Source: an uncultured Blastococcus sp.
GTDB taxonomy: Bacteria > Actinomycetota > Actinomycetes > Mycobacteriales > Antricoccaceae
Direction: 5' to 3'
DNA length: 13,397 nucleotides
Assembly: GCA_946221975.1 (NCBI GenBank)
Contig: CAMIGT010000006.1
Span: forward strand, 1 to 13,397
Below the pieces are notes generated by a model, which was not told where the DNA came from, did not search any database, and saw only the letters and a program-made list of their open reading frames with translations. Of this stretch, positions 7,312 through 13,397 are shown piece after piece; position 1 is the first letter of the stretch, and each line of letters opens with the position of its first letter. Made by a program: the position numbers and the translations under genes.

Positions 7312-7578
7312 GTGTCGGCTCTTCTCGTCGTGTTCTTCCCCGTCGGTCTGCTGTTGTTCCTGCTGTTCATGGAGCGTGTCGAGGCGCCATTGCGGCGAGC
7401 CGACGACCCCGAGGAGATGGAGCGCTTCCTCGAGAGCGCCAAGCAGGAAGACGTGGACAACATCATCTCCGGCGGCCTACGCAAGGCCATGAAGGTCTGG
7501 CGTCGCCGCTTGACCGGGCGTCGGCGGCGCACCGGCTCCGATCCCGTAGAAGCTTCCGCGTCGCAGCGAGAAGAGTAG
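7312..7578 (+). CDS. Small membrane protein (Rv3675-like position)
   Basis: An 88-aa protein with one N-terminal transmembrane segment ([19 protein letters not shown], residues 2-20) followed by a charged cytoplasmic tail, acidic at about 28-50 and strongly basic at about 58-74 ([13 protein letters not shown]). It sits between divergent nth and crp, the place held by the possible membrane protein Rv3675 in M. tuberculosis; function is unknown. The GTG at 7312 is preceded by AAAGGTGG with a 6-base spacer, a strong ribosome site. Its stop is 47 bases before the crp start, so the two are probably cotranscribed. Confidence 0.82.
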   Translation: MSALLVVFFPVGLLLFLLFMERVEAPLRRADDPEEMERFLESAKQEDVDNIISGGLRKAMKVWRRRLTGRRRRTGSDPVEASASQREE

Positions 7579-7641
7579 ATGCCGCGGCGACGCGTCATCG
7601 CACAGCAGATGTCTTTGGAGGACAAGTGGACGAGGTACTAG
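7579..7641 (+). CDS. Possible 20-codon leader ORF overlapping the crp start
   Basis: ATG directly follows the TAG of the membrane protein gene and opens a 20-codon frame ([10 protein letters not shown]...KWTRY) that ends with TAG at 7639-7641, 13 bases inside crp in another frame. It could couple crp translation to the upstream gene. There is no independent ribosome site beyond GAGAAGAG, so it may well be fortuitous. Confidence 0.2.
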   Translation: MPRRRVIAQQMSLEDKWTRY

Positions 7642-8300
7642 CCCGCGCGGGGTTGTTCCAGGGTGTGGACGAGGAGGCCCAGGAGGCACTCGCCCGCTCC
7701 TTCGAGTTCCTCGATCTGGCCCGTGGCTCGGTGATCTTCAAGGAGGGTGAGCAGGGCGACAGCCTCTACATCGTGCTCGCCGGCAAGGTGAAGATCGGCC
7801 GCAAGTCCGCCGATGGCCGCGAAAACCTCCTGGCGGTCATGGGCCCGTCCGACCAGTTCGGCGAGCTCTCGCTGTTTGACCCCGGACCGCGGACGTCGAC
7901 CGCCTCGGCGCTGACCGACGTCCGCGTCGCTCGCCTGCCGAAGTCGGCCCTGCGCCCGTGGCTGACCGACCGTCCCGACCTCGCCGAGCGGCTCCTGCGC
8001 GTCATCGCCCGTCGGCTCCGGCGTACCAACAACATCGTCGCGGACCTGATCTTCACCGACGTTCCAGGCCGCGTCGCGAAGGCGCTGCTGAACCTGTCCA
8101 AGCAGTTCGGGCAGCAGGAAGGCGACAACCTGCGGGTCACGCACGACCTGACCCAGGAGGAGCTCGCCCAGCTCGTCGGCGCCTCGCGCGAGACGGTCAA
8201 CAAGGCGCTCGCCGACTTCGCGCAGCGTTCGTGGCTGCGGCTGGAAGGCAAGAGCGTGGTCATCCTCGACAAGGAGCGCCTGGCCCGCCGCGCCCGCTAG
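7626..8300 (+). CDS. crp: CRP/FNR-family cAMP receptor protein
   Basis: A 224-aa regulator with the same length as I recall for M. tuberculosis Crp (Rv3676) and clearly similar end to end. The N-terminal cyclic-nucleotide domain has the phosphate-binding cassette [14 protein letters not shown] with Glu80 and Arg89. A dimerisation helix follows ([15 protein letters not shown]), then the winged [23 protein letters not shown] with recognition helix [12 protein letters not shown] (about 187-198, Arg188, Glu189, Lys193). It is a cytoplasmic global regulator of carbon metabolism and development in actinobacteria (GlxR in corynebacteria). GTG at 7626 is supported by GGAGG with a short 4-base spacer and by the match to the family start ([13 protein letters not shown]). 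It is followed by a stem-loop terminator. Confidence 0.97.
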   Translation: MDEVLARAGLFQGVDEEAQEALARSFEFLDLARGSVIFKEGEQGDSLYIVLAGKVKIGRKSADGRENLLAVMGPSDQFGELSLFDPGPRTSTASALTDVRVARLPKSALRPWLTDRPDLAERLLRVIARRLRRTNNIVADLIFTDVPGRVAKALLNLSKQFGQQEGDNLRVTHDLTQEELAQLVGASRETVNKALADFAQRSWLRLEGKSVVILDKERLARRAR

Positions 8301-8312
8301 CGCACCTTGCTT

Positions 8313-8352
8313 CGAACGCCGTCCGCGCCGCCACCGGCCCGGGCGGCGTTCG
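8313..8352 (+). terminator. Stem-loop terminator after crp
   Basis: CGAACGCCGTCC (8313-8324) pairs with GGGCGGCGTTCG (8341-8352) over 12 positions with one G-T pair and a 16-base GC-rich loop, starting 12 bases after the crp stop. Only a short TTT follows, as is usual for actinobacterial terminators. Confidence 0.75.
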
Positions 8353-8416
8353 GCGTTTCCCGACCTGCTGACCGGTGTGCCGTCACACCCGTGCTGCTGC
8401 CGGACAGGTACCAGGT

Positions 8417-8956
8417 GTGAGCATTTCAGAGGCAAACCGAGAAGCCGCGTTTCGCGCGCTCTTCGCCGACGTGTACGCCGACGCGCTGCGCTTTGCCCAG
8501 CGCCGAGCCGATCGTGACGTCGCCGAAGAAGCCGTCGCGGATGCCATGCTGGTCGTCTGGCGACGATTTTCCGAGGCGCCGCACACTCCCGAGGCGCGGC
8601 GCGCCTGGGTGTTCGGGGTGGTGCGCGGCTGCTTGCTGAACGCCCGCCGGGGCAGTCAGCGCCGCGCGGCGCTCGCCGTACGACTGGCCCACTCGCCACC
8701 CGTTGACTCCCTTCCGGCCGACGCGTCACTGCTGCGCCTGGATATCGCGCGCCGCTGGCCCGAGCTCAGCGCTGAACACCAAGAAGCACTGTCACTGGCG
8801 GTCTTCGAGCAGCTCACGGCTAGCGAGGCCGCGTGCGTGCTTGGCATCTCCACGACGGCCTACCGAGCCCGACTCTCGCGTGCCCGCCGCGCGCTGCGTG
8901 CCCTCCTTTCCGACGATTCACTGCCCCATCTCTACCCCGTGACGGAGACATCATGA
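8417..8956 (+). CDS. ECF-type RNA polymerase sigma factor
   Basis: A 179-aa sigma-70 family protein of ECF size. Region 2 spans FRALFADVYADALRFAQRR to EEAVADAMLVVWRRF (about 12-52) and region 4 spans LSAEHQEALSLAVFEQLTASEAACVLGISTTAYRARLSRARRAL (about 117-160), including the HTH. There is no extra C-terminal SnoaL-type domain. GTG at 8417 is chosen because CAGG lies upstream and it leaves the usual short N-terminus; a GTG at 8375 in the same frame is an alternative without support. The gene overlaps the next one by ATGA, so translation is coupled and the partner is probably its regulator. Its ECF group and target promoters cannot be read from here. The 116 bases upstream hold the crp terminator and a small palindrome at 8374-8389. 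Confidence 0.9.
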   Translation: MSISEANREAAFRALFADVYADALRFAQRRADRDVAEEAVADAMLVVWRRFSEAPHTPEARRAWVFGVVRGCLLNARRGSQRRAALAVRLAHSPPVDSLPADASLLRLDIARRWPELSAEHQEALSLAVFEQLTASEAACVLGISTTAYRARLSRARRALRALLSDDSLPHLYPVTETS

Positions 8957-9792
8957 ACACCGACGAGCTCATCCGGACCCTTGACGTCGCTGACAACCCC
9001 GCGACGATCCACGACTCGACCGCCTCGGTCGCCCTGCTGGAACGCATCGTGCAGGACCGCGAGTTCGACGCGCCGCCGAGCTCCGCGCGGCGTCGTACTC
9101 GCTACCAGAAAAGCGCGATCGGCGTGGCCGCCACGATCGGCATCGGCGCGCTCGTGATCCCCTTGCTGAGCCCAAGCGACCCGGCATTTGCCGACTGGAC
9201 GACGACCGCAGAGGCGGTCTCGGGCGCCGATCTCGCGGTCGCGGACCAGGCGTGCCGCGAGGCGATTCCCAGCGAGAACGGACTGCAGATGTCTGCGATC
9301 CCGCTCGTGGCCTCGGAACGGCGCGGCAGCTACGTCGACCTGCTGTACTACCAGCCCAACCCGGAGAACTCGGTGTCCTGCGTGTCCAAGCTGCCGCCCG
9401 GTGCCGACGCGGTTGAGGAGGTCAACTGGGGCGTGGGCGGCCAGTCCGGACCCGCCGAGACCGCCCCGCCGGGCGCGATCACCCAGGGCGCGATCGCCCA
9501 GTTCACCCTCGAGGAGGGGACCGTGTCGGTGACCGACGGCGCGGTGGGCCCGGATGTCGTCGCGGTGACGCTGCACGCGAGCGGCCGCAAGATCGAGGCT
9601 TCGGTCTCCGACGGGCGATACCTGGCGTGGTGGCCCGGCGCGGTCCTCACCGACCAGAACCCGGGATCCGGCGTCTCGGCTGCCGGCGATGGCGCTGAGG
9701 GCATGGAGCCGCTCGCGCCGTCGATCAGCTACGACATCGAGCTCGCCGACGGCACGGTCCTGACCGACGTCGCGCCGGTGATGCCGGAGTAG
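8953..9792 (+). CDS. Single-pass membrane protein cotranscribed with the sigma factor, putative anti-sigma/sensor
   Basis: A 279-aa protein with a cytoplasmic N-terminus of about 50 residues (MNTDELIRTLDVADNPATI), one transmembrane segment (SAIGVAATIGIGALVIPLL, about 53-71) and an extracytoplasmic domain of about 205 residues. That domain begins ADWTTTAEAVSGADL and contains two cysteines, in DQACREAI and VSCVSKL, that could form a disulfide. The short cytoplasmic part lacks the zinc anti-sigma HxxxCxxC motif. The arrangement (ECF gene, ATGA overlap, membrane protein with a cytoplasmic stub) is that of sigma/anti-sigma pairs and resembles CU044_5270-type actinobacterial proteins as I recall them. 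GGAG lies 5 bases before the ATG. Function as the sigma partner is inferred from position. It converges on the next gene with a 7-base gap. Confidence 0.82.
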   Translation: MNTDELIRTLDVADNPATIHDSTASVALLERIVQDREFDAPPSSARRRTRYQKSAIGVAATIGIGALVIPLLSPSDPAFADWTTTAEAVSGADLAVADQACREAIPSENGLQMSAIPLVASERRGSYVDLLYYQPNPENSVSCVSKLPPGADAVEEVNWGVGGQSGPAETAPPGAITQGAIAQFTLEEGTVSVTDGAVGPDVVAVTLHASGRKIEASVSDGRYLAWWPGAVLTDQNPGSGVSAAGDGAEGMEPLAPSISYDIELADGTVLTDVAPVMPE

Positions 9793-9799
9793 TGCCGCT

Positions 9800-10474
9800 C
9801 TAGACCAACGCGACGAGTACGACGATCGCGAGCGCGAGCAGCATCAGGATGGCCGGCACCCACCGCACATACGCCCGTTCGTCTCGCTGCGCCATGTCGG
9901 TGCCATCAACGGGGTCGATCACGCGATCGGCACTGCTCAAGCGCCAGAGCGAGAGCACCGTACCGATCAAGAGCGCCACCCCGACGGCCAGCACCACCCA
10001 GGGGTTGACCTCCAGCAGCGTCGGCCCGCCGAGCCGGCTCGCCACGACACTGATCACGGTGAGCACGGCGACGAGTACGCCGAGCACCAGCCAGGGGCTG
10101 CGCAGCCGGGTGAGCGCGACCGCGACGAGTACGCCGAACGCCACGACCACGCCCCACATCGCGAGATCCCACACGGTGATCGAGGTCGACTCACCGCGTA
10201 GCACGTCGGTGAGTCCGTTGATCGTGAAGCTCGTGCCGAGGAACGCCGGAAGCGCCCACAGCGCCGAGCCGAGCTCGAGACGCGGGGGGAAGCCGAGGCT
10301 TTCGGCGTACTCCGCGGGGTCGCCAAAGGCCTCCTGCGGGCTCTCGCCGGTGTCGGCGCAGTGGGTTTCGACGGTTTTCAGCGCATCGGCGATCTGCGGG
10401 CCGGGCACGCCGATGCCGCGCAGCCGCAGCACAAACCGGTCGTTCCAGTCCCGGGTCTCGGTTACGGTGTTCAC
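9800..10474 (-). CDS. HAAS-domain (DUF1700-like) multi-pass membrane protein
   Basis: A 224-aa membrane protein encoded with PadR. The N-terminal part, RDWNDRFVLRLRGIGVPG to FGDPAEYAESLGFPP (about 8-66), is a soluble helical domain typical of HAAS/DUF1700 proteins, which accompany PadR regulators. Hydrophobic segments follow at about 70-88, 99-120, 126-147, 155-175 and 205-224. It probably senses or responds to a membrane signal under PadR control; the ligand is unknown. GTG at 10474 overlaps the PadR stop as GTGA, and AAAGGAAG lies about 6 bases upstream, inside the end of the padR gene, which decides the start. Confidence 0.85.
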   Translation of the reverse strand: MNTVTETRDWNDRFVLRLRGIGVPGPQIADALKTVETHCADTGESPQEAFGDPAEYAESLGFPPRLELGSALWALPAFLGTSFTINGLTDVLRGESTSITVWDLAMWGVVVAFGVLVAVALTRLRSPWLVLGVLVAVLTVISVVASRLGGPTLLEVNPWVVLAVGVALLIGTVLSLWRLSSADRVIDPVDGTDMAQRDERAYVRWVPAILMLLALAIVVLVALV

Positions 10475-10812
10475 GTCGACTTCCTTTCGCCGATTGCCTG
10501 TTGCACAGCGGTGTTGAAGGTGTCCCAGAGCGCGCGGCGTTCGGCGAAGTGCGCCGTACCCGCCGCGGTCAGCTCGAAGTACTTGCGCCCCGGTCCGCCG
10601 TCGCCGGCCTCCCAGCGCGAGACGACGAGCCCGTCCTTCTCCAGCCGGGCGAGCAGCGGATAGAGCGTGCCGCCCTTGACCGCGCCGAGCCCGTCTCGCT
10701 CGAGTGCCGCGCTGATCGCGTAGCCGTAGGTCGGCCCCGCCCGCAGCACGCCGAGGACGGCCAGCGGCAGGACACCGCGCAGCCAGTCGCTGGGCCACTT
10801 CGTCTCGGACAC
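10471..10812 (-). CDS. PadR-family transcriptional regulator
   Basis: A 113-aa winged-helix regulator of the short PadR subfamily. Core blocks are LAVLGVLRAGPTYGYAISAALE (HTH helices 1-2), GGTLYPLLARLEKDGLV (recognition helix and wing start) and GPGRKYFELTAAG (beta wing). A C-terminal helix for dimerisation follows (about 86-108). Such proteins act as repressors that are released by small ligands. The GTG at 10812 has no ribosome site but sits 6 bases after a good -10 hexamer, so the mRNA is probably leaderless. It is translationally coupled with the HAAS membrane protein, the usual PadR partner. Confidence 0.92.
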   Translation of the reverse strand: MSETKWPSDWLRGVLPLAVLGVLRAGPTYGYAISAALERDGLGAVKGGTLYPLLARLEKDGLVVSRWEAGDGGPGRKYFELTAAGTAHFAERRALWDTFNTAVQQAIGERKST

Positions 10813-10847
10813 CGCTAGATCGTATATCTATCTAGTCTGCCTGTCTA
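10812..10847 (-). promoter_or_regulatory. Leaderless padR promoter with inverted-repeat operator
   Basis: On the minus strand TAGACA (10842-10847, five of six to TTGACA) and TACGAT (10819-10824, TANNNT) are 17 bases apart. The -10 ends 6 bases before the GTG at 10812, placing the transcription start at or next to the start codon. The inverted repeat CTAGAT-N9-ATCTAG (10815-10835) covers the -10 and part of the spacer, a likely site for PadR autorepression. Confidence 0.7.
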
Positions 10848-11017
10848 CTTATCCCTCGGAGTCACGCGTCCTCGCCGCTGCCAAAATGGACGAGAGCGCA
10901 GGGGGCGCGGCGTATATCGACGCGGGGTGCCGTCTGTCGTCCATCTCGGTCGGAAATTTTCGGGGCGTGCAGCACATCGGCGCCCGGACCGGCGCAGCCG
11001 GCGGCATCCTGGAAGGC
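10848..11017. other. Intergenic stretch upstream of the DUF3817 gene
   Basis: About 170 bases. An ATG at 10886 opens in frame with the DUF3817 gene and would add 44 unusual residues, which I do not accept as coding. No clear promoter pair or conserved RNA structure is visible; TATATC at 10912-10917 is only a weak -10 candidate. Confidence 0.4.
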
Positions 11018-11377
11018 ATGTCAGCCTCGAGTACGTCGACCCGCGAGATCCTGCCCCAGCTCAGTAACGCTGCGATCGTGCGGTGGTTCAAGATCGTCGC
11101 GATCGCCGAGGCGGTCTCCTGGGCGCTGCTGCTGACCGGGATGTACTTCAAGTACCTCGCGACCGATCGCACCGACGTACTCGTCTCGATCTTCGGCGCC
11201 CTGCACGGTGGGATCTTCATCCTGTTCGTGGCGTTGAGCCTGCTCGCGTGGCGCCGACTGCGCTGGAGCTTCGGCACGCTGGCGCTCGCGCTGATCAGCG
11301 CCATCCCGCCGTTCTTCACGATCCCGTTCGAGATCTGGGCAACGCGCACCGGCCGCCTCGACCCCGCGCCTCGCTGA
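11018..11377 (+). CDS. DUF3817 family integral membrane protein
   Basis: A 119-aa membrane protein with three to four hydrophobic segments. The typical DUF3817 blocks are FKIVAIAEAVSWALLLTGMYFKY (about 25-47), FGALHGGIFILFVALSLLAWRRLRW (about 59-83) and LALISAIPPFFTIPFEIW (about 90-108). Members are widespread in actinobacteria and have no assigned function. ATG at 11018 places the family core about 20 residues in; GGAAGG is only 1 base upstream, which is poor spacing, so the true start could be slightly different. Its TGA is the beginning of the hairpin that follows. Confidence 0.85.
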   Translation: MSASSTSTREILPQLSNAAIVRWFKIVAIAEAVSWALLLTGMYFKYLATDRTDVLVSIFGALHGGIFILFVALSLLAWRRLRWSFGTLALALISAIPPFFTIPFEIWATRTGRLDPAPR

Positions 11378-11436
11378 CCTGCGGCACGTTTGTATGGCGT
11401 ACGGCGCCCAGAGGGGTGACAAACCTGCCGCACGTC
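11376..11436. terminator. Imperfect long hairpin after DUF3817, related to the one at 3767-3826
   Basis: GACCTGCGGCACGTTTGT (11376-11393) pairs with ACAAACCTGCCGCACGTC (11419-11436) at 16 of 18 positions, with two C-C mismatches and a 25-base loop. It begins inside the TGA stop and lies between convergent genes, so it may serve as a bidirectional terminator. The left flank CTGACCTGCGG is identical to that of the 3767 hairpin and the right flanks (CCGCACGTCGCG against CCGCAGGTCGCG) differ by one base. The next 53 bases up to the LLM stop hold nothing recognisable. Confidence 0.6.
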
Positions 11437-11489
11437 GCGCGGCCTGTGGATAAGTTCGGCGGGGCGAGACCCGCACGATGTCAGCGGCG

Positions 11490-12506
11490 TTAGCGAGCGC
11501 CACCGAGTGCCGCGACGACCGAGTCGAGCTCCGTCGTACTCGTCGATCCTGGCGTGCTGATCGCGGCGCGTGTGACGAGTGAGCCGTAGCGACGCTGGAG
11601 CTCATCGACGATCTGCTGCGGGCTCCCGATGATCGAGAACTCCTCGACCACTTCCTCGGGGAGCCGCTCCCCCATCTCCTGCCACTTACCGGCAAGCGAG
11701 AGCGCGTGCAGCTCGTCACCGAGCGAGCCCCAGCCATGCAGCTCAAGGACCGGCCGGTACGCCGGAGTCGAGCCATAGAACGCGATGCGCTCCCGCAACC
11801 CGGTGAGCACCTCGGCGTCGGAGCGGTCACCGCCGAGTACGCCGACCATCGGTAACCCGACGACTTCCACATCGCTTCGCGGCCGCCCGGCACGCGTCGC
11901 GCCGGTCTCGACGGCCGGCAGGGTGACCTCGGCGAGATACTTGGGCGTGGTGAACCCGTGGCAGATCAGGCCGTCGGCGACCTCGCCGGCCACGGCGGTC
12001 ATCAGCTCCCCGACTGCAGCGATCCGCACTAGGGGCGGCCCCCACTCGTGGCGCGGGGGGGTGAACATCGGCGTCATCAGCGTGTGGGTGTAGAACTCGC
12101 CGCGGAATCGCAGCGGCGTCCCGTCGTGCCAGTTGGCCCAGATCGCCTGCAGCGCAAGGATCATCTCGCGCATGCGGGCCGCCGGCTTGGTCCACGGCAT
12201 ACTGAAGCGGCGGGTGATATGCGGCTTGATCTGCGAACCAAGACCGAGCACGAAACGCCCCTGGCTGATGCCCGCCAGGTCGTAGCCGAGGTTGGCGAGG
12301 GTCATCGGGGTGCGCGCAAACGCGATCGCGATGCCGGTCGACAGCTCGATCCGTTCGGTGCTCGCCGCGGCTTGCACCAAGGGCAGAAACGGGTCGTGCG
12401 CGATCTCCGGTACGCCGAACCCGGCGTACCCCGCGGCCTCCGCGTGTGCGGCCTGCGCGCCAGCGGTCCGGATCTGCGCCGTGTCGATCGTGGCATCGAT
12501 GAGCAT
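11490..12506 (-). CDS. LLM-class F420-dependent oxidoreductase (TIGR03617-like)
   Basis: A 338-aa luciferase-like (bacterial luciferase/F420) TIM-barrel oxidoreductase. Family blocks are AAGYAGFGVPEIAHDPFLPL near the N-terminus, ERIELSTGIAIAFARTPM, LAGISQGRFVLGLGSQIKPHI (about 77-97, cofactor phosphate region), VRIAAVG and the C-terminal IIGSPQQIVDEL. It most resembles the TIGR03617 F420-dependent group of actinobacteria; F420 rather than FMN use is inferred from family. ATG at 12506 is chosen because AGGGAG precedes it by about 5 bases; a GTG at 12521 with poorly placed AGGGAA is the alternative. It lies 23 bases after the acyl-CoA synthetase-like gene and is probably cotranscribed with it, which suggests a role in oxidation of a CoA-activated or lipophilic acid (inference). 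Confidence 0.9.
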   Translation of the reverse strand: MLIDATIDTAQIRTAGAQAAHAEAAGYAGFGVPEIAHDPFLPLVQAAASTERIELSTGIAIAFARTPMTLANLGYDLAGISQGRFVLGLGSQIKPHITRRFSMPWTKPAARMREMILALQAIWANWHDGTPLRFRGEFYTHTLMTPMFTPPRHEWGPPLVRIAAVGELMTAVAGEVADGLICHGFTTPKYLAEVTLPAVETGATRAGRPRSDVEVVGLPMVGVLGGDRSDAEVLTGLRERIAFYGSTPAYRPVLELHGWGSLGDELHALSLAGKWQEMGERLPEEVVEEFSIIGSPQQIVDELQRRYGSLVTRAAISTPGSTSTTELDSVVAALGGAR

Positions 12507-12529
12507 CCTGCTCCCTCGCACTTCCCTGG

Positions 12530-13397
12530 TCAGCCAAGCGCGGCGACGCCGCCCGCACCATTCTCGGCGTACGCCGCCCGCACCTTCGCGCGGCTCAACT
12601 TGCCCGCCGGATTGCGTGGCAACGACGTCACAATCTCAATCACCGCAGGGATCTTGTAGTCGGCGAGCTCCCGCGCACAGGCCGCGCGAAGGTCGTCTTG
12701 CGATAGGTCGGTCGCGTCGGTACTCACGAGCGCGATGACCCGGTGACCCCACTCGAGGTCCGGCACCCCGATGACGACCGCATCGGCGACCCCGGGTTGC
12801 GCAAGCAGCACCGATTCGATCTCAGCCGGATAGATGTTGACCCCACCCGAGACGATCATGTCGGTACGCCGGTCCGACAGATACAGGTACCCCTCGTCGT
12901 CGATGCTCCCGAGATCGCCCGGAACGAAGTACCCGTCGCGATGGCTTCGCGCGGTCTTCGCCGGGTCGTTGTGGTACTCGAACGTCCGCCCGGCCCGCAG
13001 GTGGATCAGCCCGACCGTCCCCGGCGGCACCAGATTGCCGTCCTCATCGCGGATCTGCACGTCGGCGCCGGACCGGGCCTTACCGACCGAGCCCGGATGC
13101 GCGAGCCAGTCAGCGGAGTCGATCTTGGTCACCGCGCCAGACTCACTCGCCCCGTAGTACTCCATGAGCTTCGGCCCGAGCCATTCGATCATCGCCGCCT
13201 TGACCGGCGGCGGACACATCGCACCGGCATGCAGGACGGTATGCAGCGACGACGTGTCGTAAGAACGGCGGGTTTCCTCATCGAGCGCGAGCATGCGGTG
13301 CATCATCGTCGGCACCAGGAAAGTCTCGACGACGCCGTGCTTCTCGATGAGCTCCAGCAGGTGTTTCGGCTCGGACCGATCGGCGAGTACGACGGTT
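12530..13397 (-). CDS. Acyl-CoA synthetase / AMP-dependent ligase, N-terminus outside the window
   Basis: The last 288 residues of a class I adenylate-forming enzyme; the frame is open to the window edge, so the N-terminal ~200-250 residues (including the P-loop-like A3 motif) lie beyond it. In order the fragment shows the substrate-pocket region (HTVLHAGAMCPPPV), A5 YYGASESGAV, A7 with Asp161 (VPGDLGSIDDEGY), A8 hinge SDRRTDMIVSGGVNIYPAEIE and A10 with the catalytic lysine Lys266 (LPRNPAGKLSR). These indicate adenylation of a carboxylic acid followed by CoA transfer. It is FadD/medium-chain or aromatic ligase-like; the substrate is not determined. It leads the two-gene unit with the F420-dependent oxidoreductase. 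Confidence 0.93.
   Translation of the reverse strand, partial: TVVLADRSEPKHLLELIEKHGVVETFLVPTMMHRMLALDEETRRSYDTSSLHTVLHAGAMCPPPVKAAMIEWLGPKLMEYYGASESGAVTKIDSADWLAHPGSVGKARSGADVQIRDEDGNLVPPGTVGLIHLRAGRTFEYHNDPAKTARSHRDGYFVPGDLGSIDDEGYLYLSDRRTDMIVSGGVNIYPAEIESVLLAQPGVADAVVIGVPDLEWGHRVIALVSTDATDLSQDDLRAACARELADYKIPAVIEIVTSLPRNPAGKLSRAKVRAAYAENGAGGVAALG

Noticed and set aside
3842..8300. Horizontal transfer of the nth-crp-marP region
   Set aside because: Gene order and composition match a conserved actinobacterial core block, with no repeats, tRNA or mobile genes at its edges.
8374..8389. Crp binding site upstream of the sigma factor
   Set aside because: The half sites TGTG and CACA are 4 bases apart, whereas Crp needs TGTGA-N6-TCACA; kept only as an unexplained palindrome.
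7638..8729. 363-codon minus-strand open frame
   Set aside because: Antisense to crp and the sigma factor gene, with shadow-like composition and no domain.
10886..11017. Upstream ATG for the DUF3817 gene or a structured leader RNA
   Set aside because: The extra 44 residues do not resemble the family and there is no ribosome site; I could not build a convincing conserved RNA fold from the sequence.

Overview
The window is GC-rich (roughly two thirds G+C by eye) and tightly packed, with many GTG starts. It carries the actinobacterial block nth / crp / marP, so it comes from the chromosome of an actinomycete. The gene order from marP to crp matches, as I recall it, Mycobacterium tuberculosis Rv3671c-Rv3676. 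The protein ends differ enough, and the flanking genes are different enough, that a non-mycobacterial genus is likely; I cannot name it. I see no rRNA, tRNA, insertion sequence, CRISPR or phage gene.

Layout. (1) 1-3767, accessory catabolic module. A minus-strand operon runs from a two-Cys conserved hypothetical protein (2554) through a cytoplasmic PgdA-like polysaccharide-deacetylase-family hydrolase (2012) to an MFS importer (1098, leaving the window). It diverges from a LacI-family regulator (2733, plus strand). A near-consensus promoter is overlapped by a 26-bp palindrome with CG-centred LacI-type half sites, so the module looks like a classical repressor-controlled uptake and hydrolysis system for an unknown amide-type substrate. 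(2) 3842-8300, conserved core. Minus strand: nth, a TlpA-like thiol lipoprotein, a NUDIX CoA pyrophosphatase and the periplasmic protease MarP, in one tight cluster. Plus strand, divergent: an 88-aa membrane protein and crp, followed by a stem-loop terminator. (3) 8417-9792: an ECF sigma factor overlapping by ATGA with a single-pass membrane protein, probably its partner. (4) 9800-10812, minus: PadR regulator and a HAAS-type membrane protein overlapping by GTGA; the PadR promoter appears leaderless and carries an inverted repeat. (5) 11018-11377: DUF3817 membrane protein. (6) 11490-13397, minus: a class I adenylate-forming (acyl-CoA synthetase-like) enzyme, N-terminus outside the window, followed by a TIGR03617-like F420-dependent luciferase-type oxidoreductase.

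Features not captured by gene calls: two related long hairpins that begin inside the TGA stop codons of the LacI and DUF3817 genes and share an 11-nt left flank and a near-identical right flank, and a striking excess of the word CGTACTC/GAGTACG across the window. The most promising undescribed unit is the LacI-controlled operon at the left edge.
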